Positions 21,159 through 32,430 of a stretch of DNA of 64,000 bases are shown here, piece by piece. The DNA is from Pyrocephalus nanus (taxonomy: Eukaryota; Chordata; Aves; Passeriformes; Tyrannidae). Where the stretch lies: assembly GCA_038380795.1 (NCBI GenBank), contig CM076261.1:95130418-95194417 (forward strand), in the 5' to 3' direction. The position numbers and the translations under genes were made by a program. Under the pieces are notes generated by a model. It saw nothing but the letters and a program-made list of their open reading frames with translations. It was not told the origin of the DNA and made no database searches. Every line of letters starts with the position of its first letter. Position 1 is the first letter of the stretch.

Positions 21159-22241
21159 CTTTCTTGTTTCAAAGGTCACCGACAAATCTAGCTGCAAGAG
21201 AGAGGGGAGGTATAATTCCCATGATTTTGGGTTCCATTTTGGAATGAATGAGCACCATGGTCATCATCAACAGAAACTCACACTATCCTACCAAGTCCTA
21301 GATTTGTCCTGATTGGAGACAGCAGAAAATCCAGCCCCCCAGAAATGCACCCCCTGCATTTGTAGGAGAAATAAAACATGTTCGGGGTGATTTTCAGGCT
21401 TCAGGACATAATGATTCACATTCATGGTGTGATCTCTCTCCCCATCCTTTTGGAAGGGGGAGCACAGGTCAAATCCAGGGATTTGTCTCCCTGTCACTGC
21501 CTCCAAATTCTACAGGGCCAATAGAAAAGACAAGAAAAACTTTGTAACTTTGAGTAGAAAAATCATGGTTCTGTAATAACAGTGCTGGTGTTGCACCAAA
21601 TTCCATAAATAACAGCTTTCAAGGTTTATTGCTCAGACATCTAAAAGGGGAAGATAAAATTTAAATGCTCACATTACAGATGTTGCCCAAAGAGTGACTT
21701 TTCCTGTCTAACATTAACAGGCAAATAAGATATATTTATGTGCACACATCACTAGTTTTGAAGGGAATATATATGATTATGCTAAGAATGCCATAAAAAT
21801 AGCAGAGCACACTTGGGCTGTCAGTCATCCATACCACAAATGACGTCCTGTCCCATAGTTCTTCAACTCCAGAGCTCCAGGACTGTGGCAAATGGGGAAG
21901 GGTCAGATTTAAGGTCACTGCACCTGCGTTAATGGCACAATTAGAATGCAACATGGGCTTCCAAGACACCCTGTTGGTCTCAGTTCTTCACCCTTCAGAA
22001 GTTATAATCTCTAAGATCATCTTGGGGAAATGACTCAGTGTCCTGGGAGCTGGAATCAGCTGGTGAATTCCTGCACCTACTGGCAATGAATGACAAATCA
22101 CACACTGCCCTTAAAAAAACCCCGAGATTTTTGCCTGAAAGTGTTTTCAACTTGCTGGTAGGATGGGAAGCCACGGGCTGAGCTTGTCTCCTGTGGAAAC
22201 TGTGGTTCCTGAAAGGTCTGAAAATAATTTAGAATTGTAGA
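21159..22241. other. single-copy non-coding sequence, AT-rich candidate element at 21600-21850
   Basis: Repeat-free. 21600-21850 includes GTCTAACATTAACAGGC, GATTATGCTAAGAATGCC and a near-CRE TGACGTC (21841-21847). No exon supported. Confidence 0.4.
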
Positions 22242-22301
22242 GACACAGAATGGTTTGTGTTGGAAGAGACCTTTAAGGGACGTTTAATTCCAACCTGCTG
22301 G
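22242..22301 (-). mobile_element. CR1 LINE 3' end remnant (class A)
   Basis: Sixty bases: GACACAGAATGGTTTGTGTTGG to TTCCAACCTGCTGG. Older than most copies, with several substitutions. Confidence 0.88.
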
Positions 22302-23454
22302 TTTTTGTTTGCCCTATTGCTGTCTAGAGTTAAATATCAATAATCCAGCCTGGATTTAGGGGACTGCAGATGTTAAATGTGTTTAAAACCCCGTGGATGG
22401 GCAGAAAGGACCATCTTCTAGCTTCGTAACCTTCCTGCCACCCTGCAAAGCAGGGCAGGGATCAGAGGATGGATAAAGCCCCAGATGGATAAGGGGGAAA
22501 GCAGCTCCCAGGTGACAGCAGGGCCAACATCCAAAGTCTAATCCCTTTACAGACCAAGCAAGAAAAGGGCAGATAAGAAGAGGATTTAAAAGAAAAACCC
22601 TCAAGAGTTCACCCAGGGATCCTCCAGCATCCAGATCTTCCTGCCCACCCTCCTTTTCCGAAAGGCTCAAATTCCACTGGAACTCTGCAAACTCTCTGCT
22701 CTTGTCTGTCACCAACATTTTGGGAGGGCATCCAGAGGAGAAAGTCCCTCCTGTGCTGCTGGCATTTCAGGAGGAGAGCAGGCACAGATCCAGGAAAGCA
22801 ACTTGGATGCTGTTTGCAAGTGCAGTCACCTCCTGTGGTGCTGGAGACACACCTGGGAGCACTGGGGTGACAAAGGCTGTCACCAGGCACTCTGCTCCAA
22901 GCCTGCTGTCCCAGGAAATGAAGTAAAAGCTGGATTAGCCAAGGCTCCGAAGACACAGCAAAATCTGGAAAGCCTCACCAGGGTGTCACTCGGTCCTTGG
23001 GAACAAGAGGGTGATTTTGAGCTGAGGAAGGTGTTAATTAACACCACTACTGCTAAAGCCACGGGGAGGTCCAGGCAGGTGAGAGGGTGTTCAAGGGCAT
23101 TGGCTTCTCTCATTATTTACACAATTCACTGTCTTTAAAGTTACTCTCTCGGCTCATTGCTTTTTTTTTTTTTTAGGGTTTTTTTTTGGTGTCAAATTAT
23201 TTCTGTCAAAAGATAATTCATGGAGTGAAGCTCATAATAGAAATCCACACTTCCTGCTGAGAAAGCTTTCCTGAGGTTGGCTGTGGGGAGGACTTTCACC
23301 CTCCCAAACCCTGAGTGGCAGTTTGGATAGAGTTAAAACACTGTGGGGGGACACTTTCCAGGCCAGGGTTTGCAGGAGAAGTAGGGAGAGCTGGGAGAAA
23401 ATTCCTAATTTTGAGCTGCATCCAAAGCAGAATGGGCAGGAGGCTGAGGGGGGG
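22302..23454. other. single-copy non-coding sequence
   Basis: Poly-T runs near 23160-23187. Frames of 100-115 codons at 22383-23138 overlap on both strands and show no domain. Confidence 0.45.
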
Positions 23455-23951
23455 GATTCTGCCCTTCTGCCCCCTCAGGTGAGACCCCACCTGCAGAGCT
23501 GTCTCCAGCCCTGGGGAACAGCCCAGGAAGGACATGGAGCTGCTGGAGAGAGTCCAGAGGAGGCACCAAGAGGATCAGAGGGATGGAGGAAAGGCTGGGA
23601 GAGTTTGGATTGTTCAGCTTGGAGAAGAGAAGCTTTAGGGTGATCTAATTGTGGCCTTCCAGGACTTGCAGGAGGTATAAGAAGGATGGAGAGATACTAT
23701 TTCCAAGGGCCTGGAGTGACAGGACGAGGGGGAATGGCTTCAAACTGTCAGGGGGTAGGGTTAGATTGGATATTAGGATGAAATTCTTGGCTGTGGCTGC
23801 CCCTGGATGCCTGGAAGTGTCCAAGGCCAGGTTGGACAGGGGGCTTGGAGCAACCTGGGCTGGTGGAAGGTGTCCCTGCCCACAGAAGGGGTATTGGAAT
23901 GGGATGATCTTGAAGTTCCCTTCCAACCCAAACCATTCCATGATTCTATGA
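23455..23951 (+). mobile_element. CR1 LINE 3' fragment (class A)
   Basis: From GGTGAGACCCCACCTGCAG through TGGAGCTGCTGGAGAG, GGGGGAATGGCTTCAAACTG and GATATTAGGATGAAATTC to a 3' end with tail ATTCCATG ATTCTATG. A block of the ORF2 end is deleted between AAATTCTTGG and CTGTGGCTGCCCC. Confidence 0.95.
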
Positions 23952-24018
23952 CATAGATAGATGTAGGTACAGATACAGATATATATGATACAGGTGTAGA
24001 TAGATGTAGATGCACACA
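23952..24018. repeat. GATA-type microsatellite grown from a CR1 tail
   Basis: Starts at the CR1 tail and reads as imperfect ATAGATAG, ATACAGATAT and GTAGATAGATGTAGATG. Expansion from a LINE 3' tail is a known route to microsatellite birth. Confidence 0.8.
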
Positions 24019-24342
24019 CAGATCTAAAAATATGAACAGTGTTTGCAAAAAGGAATGTTTCTTAGTCACACTATCCTGGCACGGAGCTGTTCACACCAGA
24101 AAGTTGTGTGACTGATATTTTCTTCCAAGCAAGAAAGGGGATTTTATTCCACAGGGAATGGTCCAACCTGCTCTCACATCACAGACTCATCAAAGTTTCA
24201 ACCCTCTTGCCCAAATTAATCCAAAACTGACTCAGGGTATCGTTATCTCGATGTCCCTTGGGAAGACAGGCAGGATGATGAAAGCTGAGCAGATATTTTG
24301 GAAAAAAAACCCACCACACACACACAAAAATACAAAGGTAAG
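24019..24342. other. single-copy non-coding sequence
   Basis: An (AC)n-like stretch lies near 24310-24330, just 5' of the long CR1. No homology recognised upstream of it. Confidence 0.5.
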
Positions 24343-24745
24343 ATTGGGAAACTACAGGCTGGGCAATCTCACCTCCCTGTCCAAGATCACAGAGCAGATC
24401 CTCCTGGGAACTATGCTAAGGCTTGTCGAGATTAAGAAGGTGATTGCTGACAGCCAGCAGGGCTTCACAGAAGGTCTGACAAGTCTGGTGGCCTTCTCTG
24501 GTGGGGTTACAGCCTTGGTGGGTGGGAGAAGAGCACCTGATGTCATTTTTACCTTCAGTTGTGCGAAGCCTTTGACACTGTCCCTCACCACATCCTTGGC
24601 TCTAGAACGGGGAGATGGGGATTTGGTGGTGGACCATCTGATGGTGGGGAAGGAATGGCTGGATGGCCACACTCAGGCAGTTTTGGTCAGTGGCTGGATG
24701 TCCCAGTAGAGACCAGTGACAAGTGTCACTCTTCAAGGGTCGGTG
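24343..24745 (+). pseudogene. CR1 ORF2 reverse-transcriptase fragment (broken)
   Basis: One frame reads NLTSLSKITEQILLGTML, DSQQGFTEG, LVAFSGGVTAL and APDVIF. The next motif, CEAFDTVPHHIL (the AFDTV block of LINE reverse transcriptases), is in a different frame, and KEWLDGHTQ lies back in the first frame, so there are at least two frameshifts. In intact CR1 the F/YADD catalytic box follows GSVLG. Here, just after CAAGGGTCGGTGTTGGGTC, the sequence jumps to the CACCTGGGTCAG region, so the catalytic box is deleted. In life ORF2 protein would nick DNA and reverse-transcribe CR1 RNA. Confidence 0.85.
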
Positions 24746-25489
24746 TTGGGTCTGTTAAAAATCTTGACCAAGGGCATCCTCACCTGGGTCAGACAATCCC
24801 AAGCTGGATGGGGAATGGATTGGGAGCAGCCCTGAGGGGAAGGACTTGAAGGTGCTGGTGGATTAGAAGATCAAAATGACCCAGTCATGTCCTGTCAGCC
24901 CAGAAAGCAAATCCTCTGCTGGGCTGAATCAAGAGAAGTGTGACCAGGAGGGTGAGGGAGGTGATTCTCCCACTCGGCTCCCCTTGTGAGACTCCACCTG
25001 GAATGTTGCTCTGGGACACCCAACATCAGGAGGATATGGACCTGTTGCAGCAAGTCCAGAGAGGCCACAAAGATAATTAGAGGGCTGGAGCTCCTCTGCC
25101 CTGCAGCCAGGCTGGGAGAGCTCTGGGGGTTCACCTGGAGAAGAGAAAGCTCCAGGGAATCCTTGGAGCCCCTTCCAGTGCCTAAAGGGGCTCCAAGAGA
25201 GCTGGAGAGGGACTTGGGACAAGGGATGGAGTGACAGCACAAATAGAAATGGCTTCACAGAGGGTGGTTTTAGACTAGATATCAAGAAGAAATTCTTCCC
25301 TAGGAGGGTAGGGAGACCCTGGCACAGGTTGCCTGGAGAAGCTGTGGTTGCCCCACCCCTGGAAGTGTCCAAGGACAGGGCTTGGAGCAACCTGGGCTAG
25401 TGGAAGGTGTCCCTGCCCATGGCAGAGGATTGGAATGAGATGATCTCTGGGTTCCCAAACCTTCCAACCCAAACCGTTTTGTTTCTATG
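24343..25489 (+). mobile_element. longest CR1 LINE copy in the window, with RT-domain remnant (class A)
   Basis: About 1.15 kb in sense orientation. It enters within the ORF2 reverse-transcriptase region and runs continuously to the 3' UTR, including GAGACTCCACCTGGAATGTTG, GAGAGGGACTTGGGACAAGGG, GGCCCTGGCACAGGTTGCC and a decayed tail GTTTCTATGAAAT. It is 5'-truncated, frameshifted and has an internal deletion in the RT part, so it cannot be autonomous. Confidence 0.95.
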
Positions 25490-27308
25490 AAATCTTTAGC
25501 AGTGAAAAGGGAGGAAGTTTCTGTAGAAACATTAAATTGTTGTGGTGCTCCAGCCTTGTTCCTTGTTCTGTCTGGAGGAGAAAGAAACCAAGGGACAAAG
25601 GAGAGCTCAATAAAACCTTGGAGGAAGGTGCAGGTTGGCCTCCAAGTGATGCCCAGACTGCAGAGCTGTTGAGAACTGGATGTATTTCAAGCCTGGGTTA
25701 TTTGGAGCTCTGAGCTCTCCCTTCTCTCTTTACTGATGTCCCTGCAGAGAACTGATAAGAAACCTGTTCCTGATAAGAGAAAGGATTAAGGGTGGAATCT
25801 CTGGAGGAGATCAACCATCAGCTCACTTTTATCCTTCCACACAAATTGGCCTCAGAGCCCTTTCAGAACCAAATCGTCCAAATGTGCCTGTCTTTGTGTG
25901 AAAGCCCAAATTTTGGTATTTTACAGAGACACCGTGAATCTGAACAAGGGGTTTTAGCTTTCCATAACCAGCTCTGTCCTTGTTATCCACTGCTGCTTTC
26001 AGGTCACAGATGCAAAGCAACTTCTCCTTTTTCTGCAATTTGCTCCCCAAAAATTAGGTGACAGCCGAGTGAGAGGTCACAGAGCTCAGAGCGTGGGCCA
26101 AAACTGTTTTAGCATCTGCCACAGATGGAATGGTGGATTCTTCCAGCCATGAAGGGGTGGAAAATTATGGCAAAGGGGTGAGCTCGGGGGTGTTGTTGCC
26201 TCTCTGATAAATTCTATGTGCTGGGGAGATAAATCTGTGCTCTGTGCACCCTGACATGCCCATCTTTCTCTGCTCCAGGCGATCCTGGACAACCCTGCTC
26301 ATGTCCCTAAAATGTGATGACCACCCTGGTCCCTCTGGCATTAAAGCAGGTGCAGCTTTGAAAACAAGATCCTGTGGTCTCTGCTTTGCTCAGGATTATT
26401 CAGGACTCAAACAGTGCTGAGAGTTGGGAAAGGGAAGAAACCCAAATTTTCTCTTTCAGCTGTTCAGAAGTTTTATCTTGTTTGAGTCCCATCAACACTT
26501 GGCAGAGCAACTCCTCTCAGAGCTTCATTCATCCTGATTATTTTGTTCTGTACTCTGCAGGATTTATTTTCCCCCTTTTAATACCAGGCAAGTTTTATGC
26601 TTGAAATCAAGAATGACCATTTTCACCTCCCATAAAGTGAGAGGTTAATTGTCCACTGAAGGAGAAAGGCTCTAATGACCATTGCCCATTAAAAATGTCA
26701 GGAAGAGTCTGCTCTCCACTTTCCCTTGTTGAATAAACCCTGTAGGAAAAACTGAGCCCTCAGTGCACGGTTTTATAGCACAATTCCATCCCATTTCACA
26801 TTTATTTCTCACTAACTCTGCACTGTGTTCAAACAAATCATTTTATTCCTTTGTCAAATCAGCCAAAAACAAATGGAGAGTTTCCCTGCTCCGACTTGGC
26901 ATACATTGTTTGGAAGTTTTTCTGCCTGGATAACAGAGGAAGGTGTCCTGCAGTGACAGTTGTATCTCAGCAGATGTGAGTCAGCTTTGGTCTAAAATGC
27001 TGCCACAAAACCACTGGAGAATCCAAGGTGTGTGTTCATGTCTTTATATTCCATACAGTTCCAATAAAACACAATAATTTATTTATTTTATTTAGAAACA
27101 AAAAAACCCAAAGCTCCATATTCAAACACCTTTAAGCTTCTTCTCTGTATAAAATAGAATAAAAGGACCTGACAAGTATCAATCAATTTATCAGCCCAAG
27201 AGGATCTGAGTCTTTGTCTTGGCAGTGGAAAATTTAAGGGCAAGGAAATTTCCTGATCCCCCAAATACTTTGCCTTCTATTTGAAGCTTCTTCTCTTCTG
27301 CTCCACCT
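25490..27308. other. single-copy non-coding sequence, candidate element at 26600-26720
   Basis: The longest repeat-poor stretch in the first half of the window. 26600-26720 (GAGAGGTTAATTGTCC, CTCTAATGACCATTGCCCATTAAAAATG) has enhancer-like composition. An AT run lies near 27070-27105. No exon with recognisable homology on either strand. Confidence 0.45.
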
Positions 27309-27832
27309 CTATGAGAGCTCACCTGGGGCACAGAATCCAGTTCTGGGATTCCCAACATCAGAAGGATATGGAGCTGCTGGATGAGTCCAGAGGAGGCCAC
27401 AGAGATGCTCCAAGGGCTGGAGCCCCTCTGCTCTGGAGCCAGGCTGGGAGAGCTGGGAATGTTCACCTGGAGAAGAGAAGGATCCAGGGAGACCTTGGAG
27501 CCCCTTGCAGGGCCTAAAGGGGCTCCAGGAGAGCTGGAGAGGGACTGGGGACAAGGAATGGGAGGGACAGCACACAGGAAATGGCTTCAAACTGAAAGAA
27601 TGTAGATTTATATTAGATATTAGGAATAAATTCTTTATTGTGAGAGTGGGGAGGCCCTGGAATAAAATTCTCAGAAAAGCTGTGGCTGCCCCATCCCTGG
27701 AATTGTTCCAGGCCAGGTTGGACAGGGCCTGGAGCAACCTGGGCTAGTGGAAGATGTCCCTGCCCACGGCAGGGGGTTAGAAGTACATCTCCTTTAAGGT
27801 CCCTTCAATCCAAACTATTCCATGATTTTATG
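27309..27832 (+). mobile_element. CR1 LINE 3' fragment (class A)
   Basis: Sense copy from AGAGCTCACCTGGGGCACAG through GATATGGAGCTGCTGGATGAG, GAGAGGGACTGGGGACAAGG and TTAGATATTAGGAATAAATTC to the 3' UTR; the tail is reduced to ATTCCATGATTTTATG. Confidence 0.95.
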
Positions 27833-28643
27833 TTTTCTTAACTAGTCTCTGTGCTCTTAAATAAATCAGTGCAGGGACTGTGAATCCAAATAATCCCAAG
27901 ATGCCCACGTTCATATTAAATAACATTTTCTCTTGATTCCCTGTAGAACTCTTGCAGTTCTGATGGATTGTAACACCCAGTAATGATAGAGGAGCACGAG
28001 TGTGTCTTCAATCCCAGGAGTCTGTTTGGATGCAGACAAACAAATAATATTTATTTCTCTTTTTTTTCCCCCTATTTATCATTTAATCCCTGATGTATTT
28101 ATTAATTGAGATATCAATATTAATAACCCATCCCAGCCTGAGGAATTCCAGGCTCTGGGGAAGCACTAAAATGTCTGAGAGTGCAAAAACGAGACTGGAG
28201 GGTTCCCAGCCTTGGTGTTTCCTTTTTTTATAAAGGTTATTCAGAATATCTGTGGTGTCTTAGGGGGGATAAGAAAGGCTGGTGGAGAGGGAGCTCCTCG
28301 GGTTTATTCCTGACTCTGTTGGATGACCTTGAGCAGAGGATTCCAGGATTTCCAGCTCCTTTGGAGCAGTGCCAGTGGGAAGCCCTGCAGACCTGCTGGT
28401 TGTTCTGCTACAGGAGAAACCTTTTGTGTCCCCACAGTGCTTGGCACAAGAGGGCTTTGATCCATGGTGAAGCATCCAGGCTCTGGCACGGAAACAGGGA
28501 TAAACAACGAGGAAAATCCAAGCCCTGCTCGTCCTCCTTCTGTGTCAGAAAGCAGAGGTGACCCCTGTGACCTAAAATTTTCACCCAGGTTTGTTGCACA
28601 GAGACATCCCCTCTGGCACTGGTTCTTCTGGCACCACATCTAC
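27833..28643. other. single-copy non-coding sequence
   Basis: AT-rich from 28040 to 28130 (TTAATTGAGATATCAATATTAATAACC), then ordinary sequence. Several 70-125 codon frames overlap on both strands at 28180-28640 with no domain. Confidence 0.45.
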
Positions 28644-28990
28644 ACACTTCCTAAATCCCTCCAGGGATGGTGATCCCACCCCTGCCCTGGGCAGCTGGGC
28701 CAGGGCTGGGAAACCCTGTCAGTGAAGAGATTGTTCCGAATATCCAACCTAAACCTCCCCTGATGGAACTTGAGGATGTTTCCCCTCATCCTGTCACTTT
28801 TTACCTGGAAGAAGAGACCAACTCCCACCTGGCTCCAGCTTCCCATGAGGGAGGTGCTGAGAGCAAGAAGGTCCCCCCTGAGCCTCCTTCTCTCCAAGAT
28901 GAGCCCCCCCAGCTCCCTCAGCTGCTCCAGCCCCTTCCCAGCCCCCTTCCCTTCCCTGGCCACGCTCCAGCCCCTCAATGTCTTCCTTTG
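28644..28990 (-). mobile_element. CR1 LINE fragment lacking its 3' tail
   Basis: Enters at TAAATCCCTCCAGGGATGG, GGGCAGCTGGGCCAGGGCTGG, AACCTCCCCTGATGGAACTTG, and reaches GAGCCTCCTTCTCTCC and CAGCTGCTCCAGCCCC. Same family as 4826-5252, but the outer 3' UTR is absent. Confidence 0.93.
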
Positions 28991-29208
28991 GGTTGAGTTG
29001 ATCAATGTTTGTTTATCTCCACGTTTCTTTCAAACCCAAATCCCTAAAGATGAAACAAATGTGACCTCCTGCAGTGGCTGCTGCTCTTTAAGTGAATCTT
29101 CACTGAGGTTCTTTGTTGTCTCCTCTGCTGTTCCACTCTTTTTTATGTTGCAACCTCTTCTCTCTGATCTTTCATCTGCTAATCCCAACACCTGAGTGTG
29201 CAAAATTA

Positions 29209-29925
29209 GAATTATTACTATAGTATTTCTATATTCTCTATATTTATATATATGTAGAGATTTTTTCTGTATTGTCTCTATATTTTATCTATATTTCTAT
29301 ATTTTCTGTAATATTTCTATATTAATTCTATGTTCTATATATTTTTCTCAATCTGTAGGTAATGATTTTATTTTCTATATTTATTTCTATATTTCTATAG
29401 TTTATATTTCCTATATTTTCTATATTTTTCTATAACATATTTATAGTATTTCTATATGTATTTCTATATATATGTAGAGATTTTATTTATATATTATTTC
29501 TATATTTCTCTAGTCTATATTTCTCTATTTCCTATAATAATGTTTCTATTTTTTCTATTCTATTTTTTCTATATTTCCTATATTTTCTATAATAATATTT
29601 CTACATTATTTCTATATTCTGTATATTTATATAGTAGAGATTTTATTTTCTATATTTATTTCTCTATTCTATATTTTTTTATTTCCTATAATAATATTTC
29701 TATATTATTTTCTATACTTCCTATATTTTCTATATTTCCTACATTTTCTATAATAATATTTCTCTATTTTTTCTATATTCTATATTTTCTATATTTTTCT
29801 ATATTTCTCTAAAATAACATTTCTACAGTATGTCTACATTCTATATACTCCTATATGTATTTATATGCAAAGATTTTGTTTTCTATATTTATTTCTACAT
29901 TTTCTATATGGCTTAGACAGAGATT
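29209..29925. repeat. AT-rich minisatellite with higher-order structure
   Basis: About 720 bp of TATTTCTATAT / TTTTCTATATT units. A recognisable anchor recurs: TAGAGATTTT at 29255, 29475 and 29635, with variants at ~29356 (TAGGTAATGATTTTATTTT) and ~29867 (GCAAAGATTTTG). Between anchors run ATTTCCTATAATAATATTTC segments, so the basic unit is ~100-160 bp, built from a short motif. Confidence 0.9.
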
Positions 29926-30440
29926 TTATATCAGTTAAATATCACTATTATTAACCAAAGCCAGAGGTTGGAGATCAAATCTGCCTTTGCCCTTAAGAAT
30001 TATCTTACTATTATATTCTTTTATATTAATTATTTTATTATTTCTATGTAGTTAGGGCTGGAGGGAGAGTAAAGAATAAAAGGCAACATCAAAGTCCTTC
30101 CTTCTCTGCCCAGACCCTATTTCTGATCCAACATCCCTTTTTTCCACAGGCTTGCCAATTCCAAGAGCCCATCTTTAAAACCCACATTCCCAAATATATT
30201 TGCCCTTCCATGAAATCTGCCTTTCCCAGGCTTCCCTTTTTACATCCCTAGGTGTTCCCAGAATGGCAAGATCTGAGCAGAACTCCCAAATATTCCCTCC
30301 AAATTATTTTTTTTTCACTTTTTTTCCCCTCTTCTTGCATTTGGGTGTGTAAATTGATGGAACTGATGAACACAAGCTCGAGTTGCTTTCCAGGAACACA
30401 TTTCCCTTCACACCTAACCCCTCACCCTCAAAAATAATCA
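29926..30440. other. single-copy non-coding sequence
   Basis: AT-rich then ordinary sequence; no repeat family or exon recognised. Confidence 0.45.
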
Positions 30441-30700
30441 GCAACCAATCGAGTTTGGAGGTCAAAGAAAGTGTGTTAACTGATTCAAAGCTTTTATTTG
30501 TTGCAAATCACTGTCATTTGTATCTTCCAGCGGAGCAACAACGTGCAAGTGATTTCTCCTGCATCCCAGGAACAGGCAAACACCTCTTTGCTGTGAGTTA
30601 TTCCAGGTGACATTCCAGATGCCTGTGAGGTATTGGCTTCCCAGCACAGGCTTTGTGTGAAAAATAATGAAAGAAATAAACATTTGGAGTTGATTTGAGA
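30441..30700. promoter_or_regulatory. candidate conserved non-coding element
   Basis: Repeat-free block with GGTCAAAGAAAG, GTTAACTGATTCAAAGC, TTTGTTGCAAATCACTGTC and AAATAATGAAAGAAATAAAC. Resembles nuclear-receptor/TCF/homeodomain site clusters; inference only. Confidence 0.3.
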
Positions 30701-31170
30701 ACCTGGGAGTGTTTCCTGGCCATAGAAAATGTAGGGAATAAGATGCCTTGGAAGCTCTTGGTGGACTTGCTGCCATCTGTTCAGAGTTAAATCTCTTGGA
30801 GTGACACTCTAAATATGAGTCAAAAAAATGTTTTTAAGACAGGTGATGGTGTCTCCATCTTTCTTTGCCAGGGATTTCCACCTCAGGTGGTAAAAACACA
30901 CACAGAATCATCATCACTTCTAACTTTGGGCTTTCCTACCTGTCAGCCATGGAAACATCTTCCATGGTGGGTTGTGAGAGTGGGACACATGGCAGGGAAA
31001 GGACTGTGGATCTCATCTGTGCAAGGGGAGGAGAGTCTGCAACCAGGACCCAACTGCTCCTCTCCCAGCTTACAATTCCAGTGTTGGATCTACAGGTGAC
31101 CAGCACTTGGAATTTTGGATCTCAAGGTGGAGAAGAGGTCCTGGTGCCTTGATGAACAACCTGTTTTTTT
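30701..31170. other. single-copy non-coding sequence
   Basis: Nothing recognised; two overlapping ~95-codon frames have no domain. Confidence 0.45.
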
Positions 31171-31199
31171 GTGGAATCATAGAATGGTTTGGGTTGGAG
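31171..31199 (-). mobile_element. CR1 LINE 3'-terminal stub (class A)
   Basis: Only the tail and the first ~20 bases of the 3' end: GTGGAATCATAGAATGG and TTTGGGTTGGAGA. Short, but the tail plus GGTTTGGGTTGG is diagnostic. Confidence 0.8.
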
Positions 31200-31740
31200 A
31201 GTCTGAGGGTGCCCCTGTCATCCAAATCCTTGCCCAGGAGTGTCAGAGCAGTGCAGGATTCGAGGTTTGCACAGAAGGACGAGAAGTGGTTAAAGCTGAG
31301 GACTCTAAAAATAATTCCTGGACACTTTCAGCATTGCTGATGCTCCTCAGCGATTAAAGAAATCTCTGGATCTGCTCAAAGCCCCCCTGATTTCCATCTT
31401 ATCGGAGAAGGAGATAAGAGAAATCCCTCTGAAGAGATTTTATCCAAACCCTTAGAAGGAGACAGGAAAAGAGACTCAACCCCTTCTCATTTTCATGATG
31501 CTGAGAAAGCTGATCTGTGGCAGAGGAGCTGGGAAACCACGCTTGCTTCAAAGAGCTTTCTGATGTGTTAGATGGCCTTTGTCCCAAAATTCTTCCCGGA
31601 ACAGCACTTATCTGCTCTCCCTGAGGGGAGTAACTTCTGGGAGTGTTGATATCTCTCACTTCAGAGTGAGCCATCTCTTCTTAATTTAGGCAGCCACAGT
31701 GAGAGCGATTCCAGCTGAGCTGGCTGGGGTGGTGGGTTGG
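31200..31740. other. single-copy non-coding sequence
   Basis: No repeat recognised; no exon supported. Confidence 0.45.
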
Positions 31741-31898
31741 GTTGCAAGTTGTCCAGAGAAGCTGTGGCTGCCCCATCCCTGGAAGTGTCCAAGGCCAGGT
31801 TGGATGGGGCTTGGGGCAACCTGGGCTAGTGGAAGGTGTCCCTGCCCACCAGATGACCTTTCGGATTCCTTCCAACACAAACTGTTCTGGGACCCTGC
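31741..31898 (+). mobile_element. CR1 LINE 3' end (class A)
   Basis: GTCCAGAGAAGCTGTGGCTGCC, GGTTGGATGGGGCTTGG, AGTGGAAGGTGTCCCTGCCC. GATGACCTTTCGGATTCC is shortened and the tail is decayed. Confidence 0.93.
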
Positions 31899-32266
31899 GA
31901 CTTATTGGGAACACAGAGGACAAGGGCAAGGAGATTGAGCCTCTGTTCCAGCAGGAGTTTCTCTTTTTCCACCCTCTCTCCTGGCTTTGCCGCCGAACAG
32001 ATAACACGAAGTCTTGTTCCGAAATCACCGGATGTTTTATTCCGACAGTGGCAGACGCAGAGAGGCCGGGAATGTTGTCAATCGTCAAGTTAATGGGCCT
32101 TTTCACTGGAGCTCTTAACACCTATTACGGCTGCCAGGCACCGAAGGAGCCTCGGGATGATCCCACACCATGGAGATGCAAAGTGACTTGTCGGCTCCGG
32201 GGTTGCTCCTTACATTTGTTAGTGGAGCTCAGGGAGCTGGTGCTGGTTGCTGAGCCGTGGGAATAG
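31899..32266. promoter_or_regulatory. candidate conserved non-coding element
   Basis: Repeat-free and CpG-retaining. It contains TTTGCCGCCGAACAGATAACACG, TGTTCCGAAATCACCGG, TGTCAATCGTCAAGTTAATGGG and ACCTATTACGGCTGCC. A + frame runs through it but its start is in CR1. The complexity and CpG content differ from neighbouring DNA. A solo LTR has landed immediately on its right. Confidence 0.4.
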
Positions 32267-32271
32267 GTATC
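32267..32271. repeat. target-site duplication, left (GTATC)
   Basis: Matches the five bases directly after the LTR (32704-32708), giving an exact 5-bp duplication. Confidence 0.85.
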
Positions 32272-32327
32272 TGTTATAAATTAGTATAAGAATTTCGACA
32301 ACTCAATTTCAATTAAAGATTGATAAA

Positions 32328-32333
32328 TTTATT
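32328..32333 (-). terminator. LTR polyadenylation signal AATAAA
   Basis: Plus-strand TTTATT, i.e. AATAAA on the LTR sense strand, 56 bp from the LTR 3' edge, the expected place for the end of R. Confidence 0.7.
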
Positions 32334-32424
32334 AAGCAAGTGATAATAAAGCAAAATACAGCGCTGGGTGTCCTGGAGGCAAGTGCCTGCCAAGGTACAC
32401 ACTGAAATGAAGTCAGTGTCCCTC

Positions 32425-32430
32425 TTTATA
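32425..32430 (-). promoter_or_regulatory. LTR TATA box
   Basis: Plus-strand TTTATA, sense TATAAA followed by GAGGGACACTGAC. It lies ~95 bp upstream of the polyadenylation signal, so transcription would start near 32400. Confidence 0.65.

Noticed and set aside
29209..29925. Scaffold/matrix attachment region or replication origin
   Set aside because: AT-richness alone is insufficient; the tandem minisatellite structure is the simpler description.
31742..32266. 174-codon + frame across the conserved-looking block
   Set aside because: It starts inside CR1 and ends at the LTR edge, with no domain; regulatory DNA explains the complexity better.
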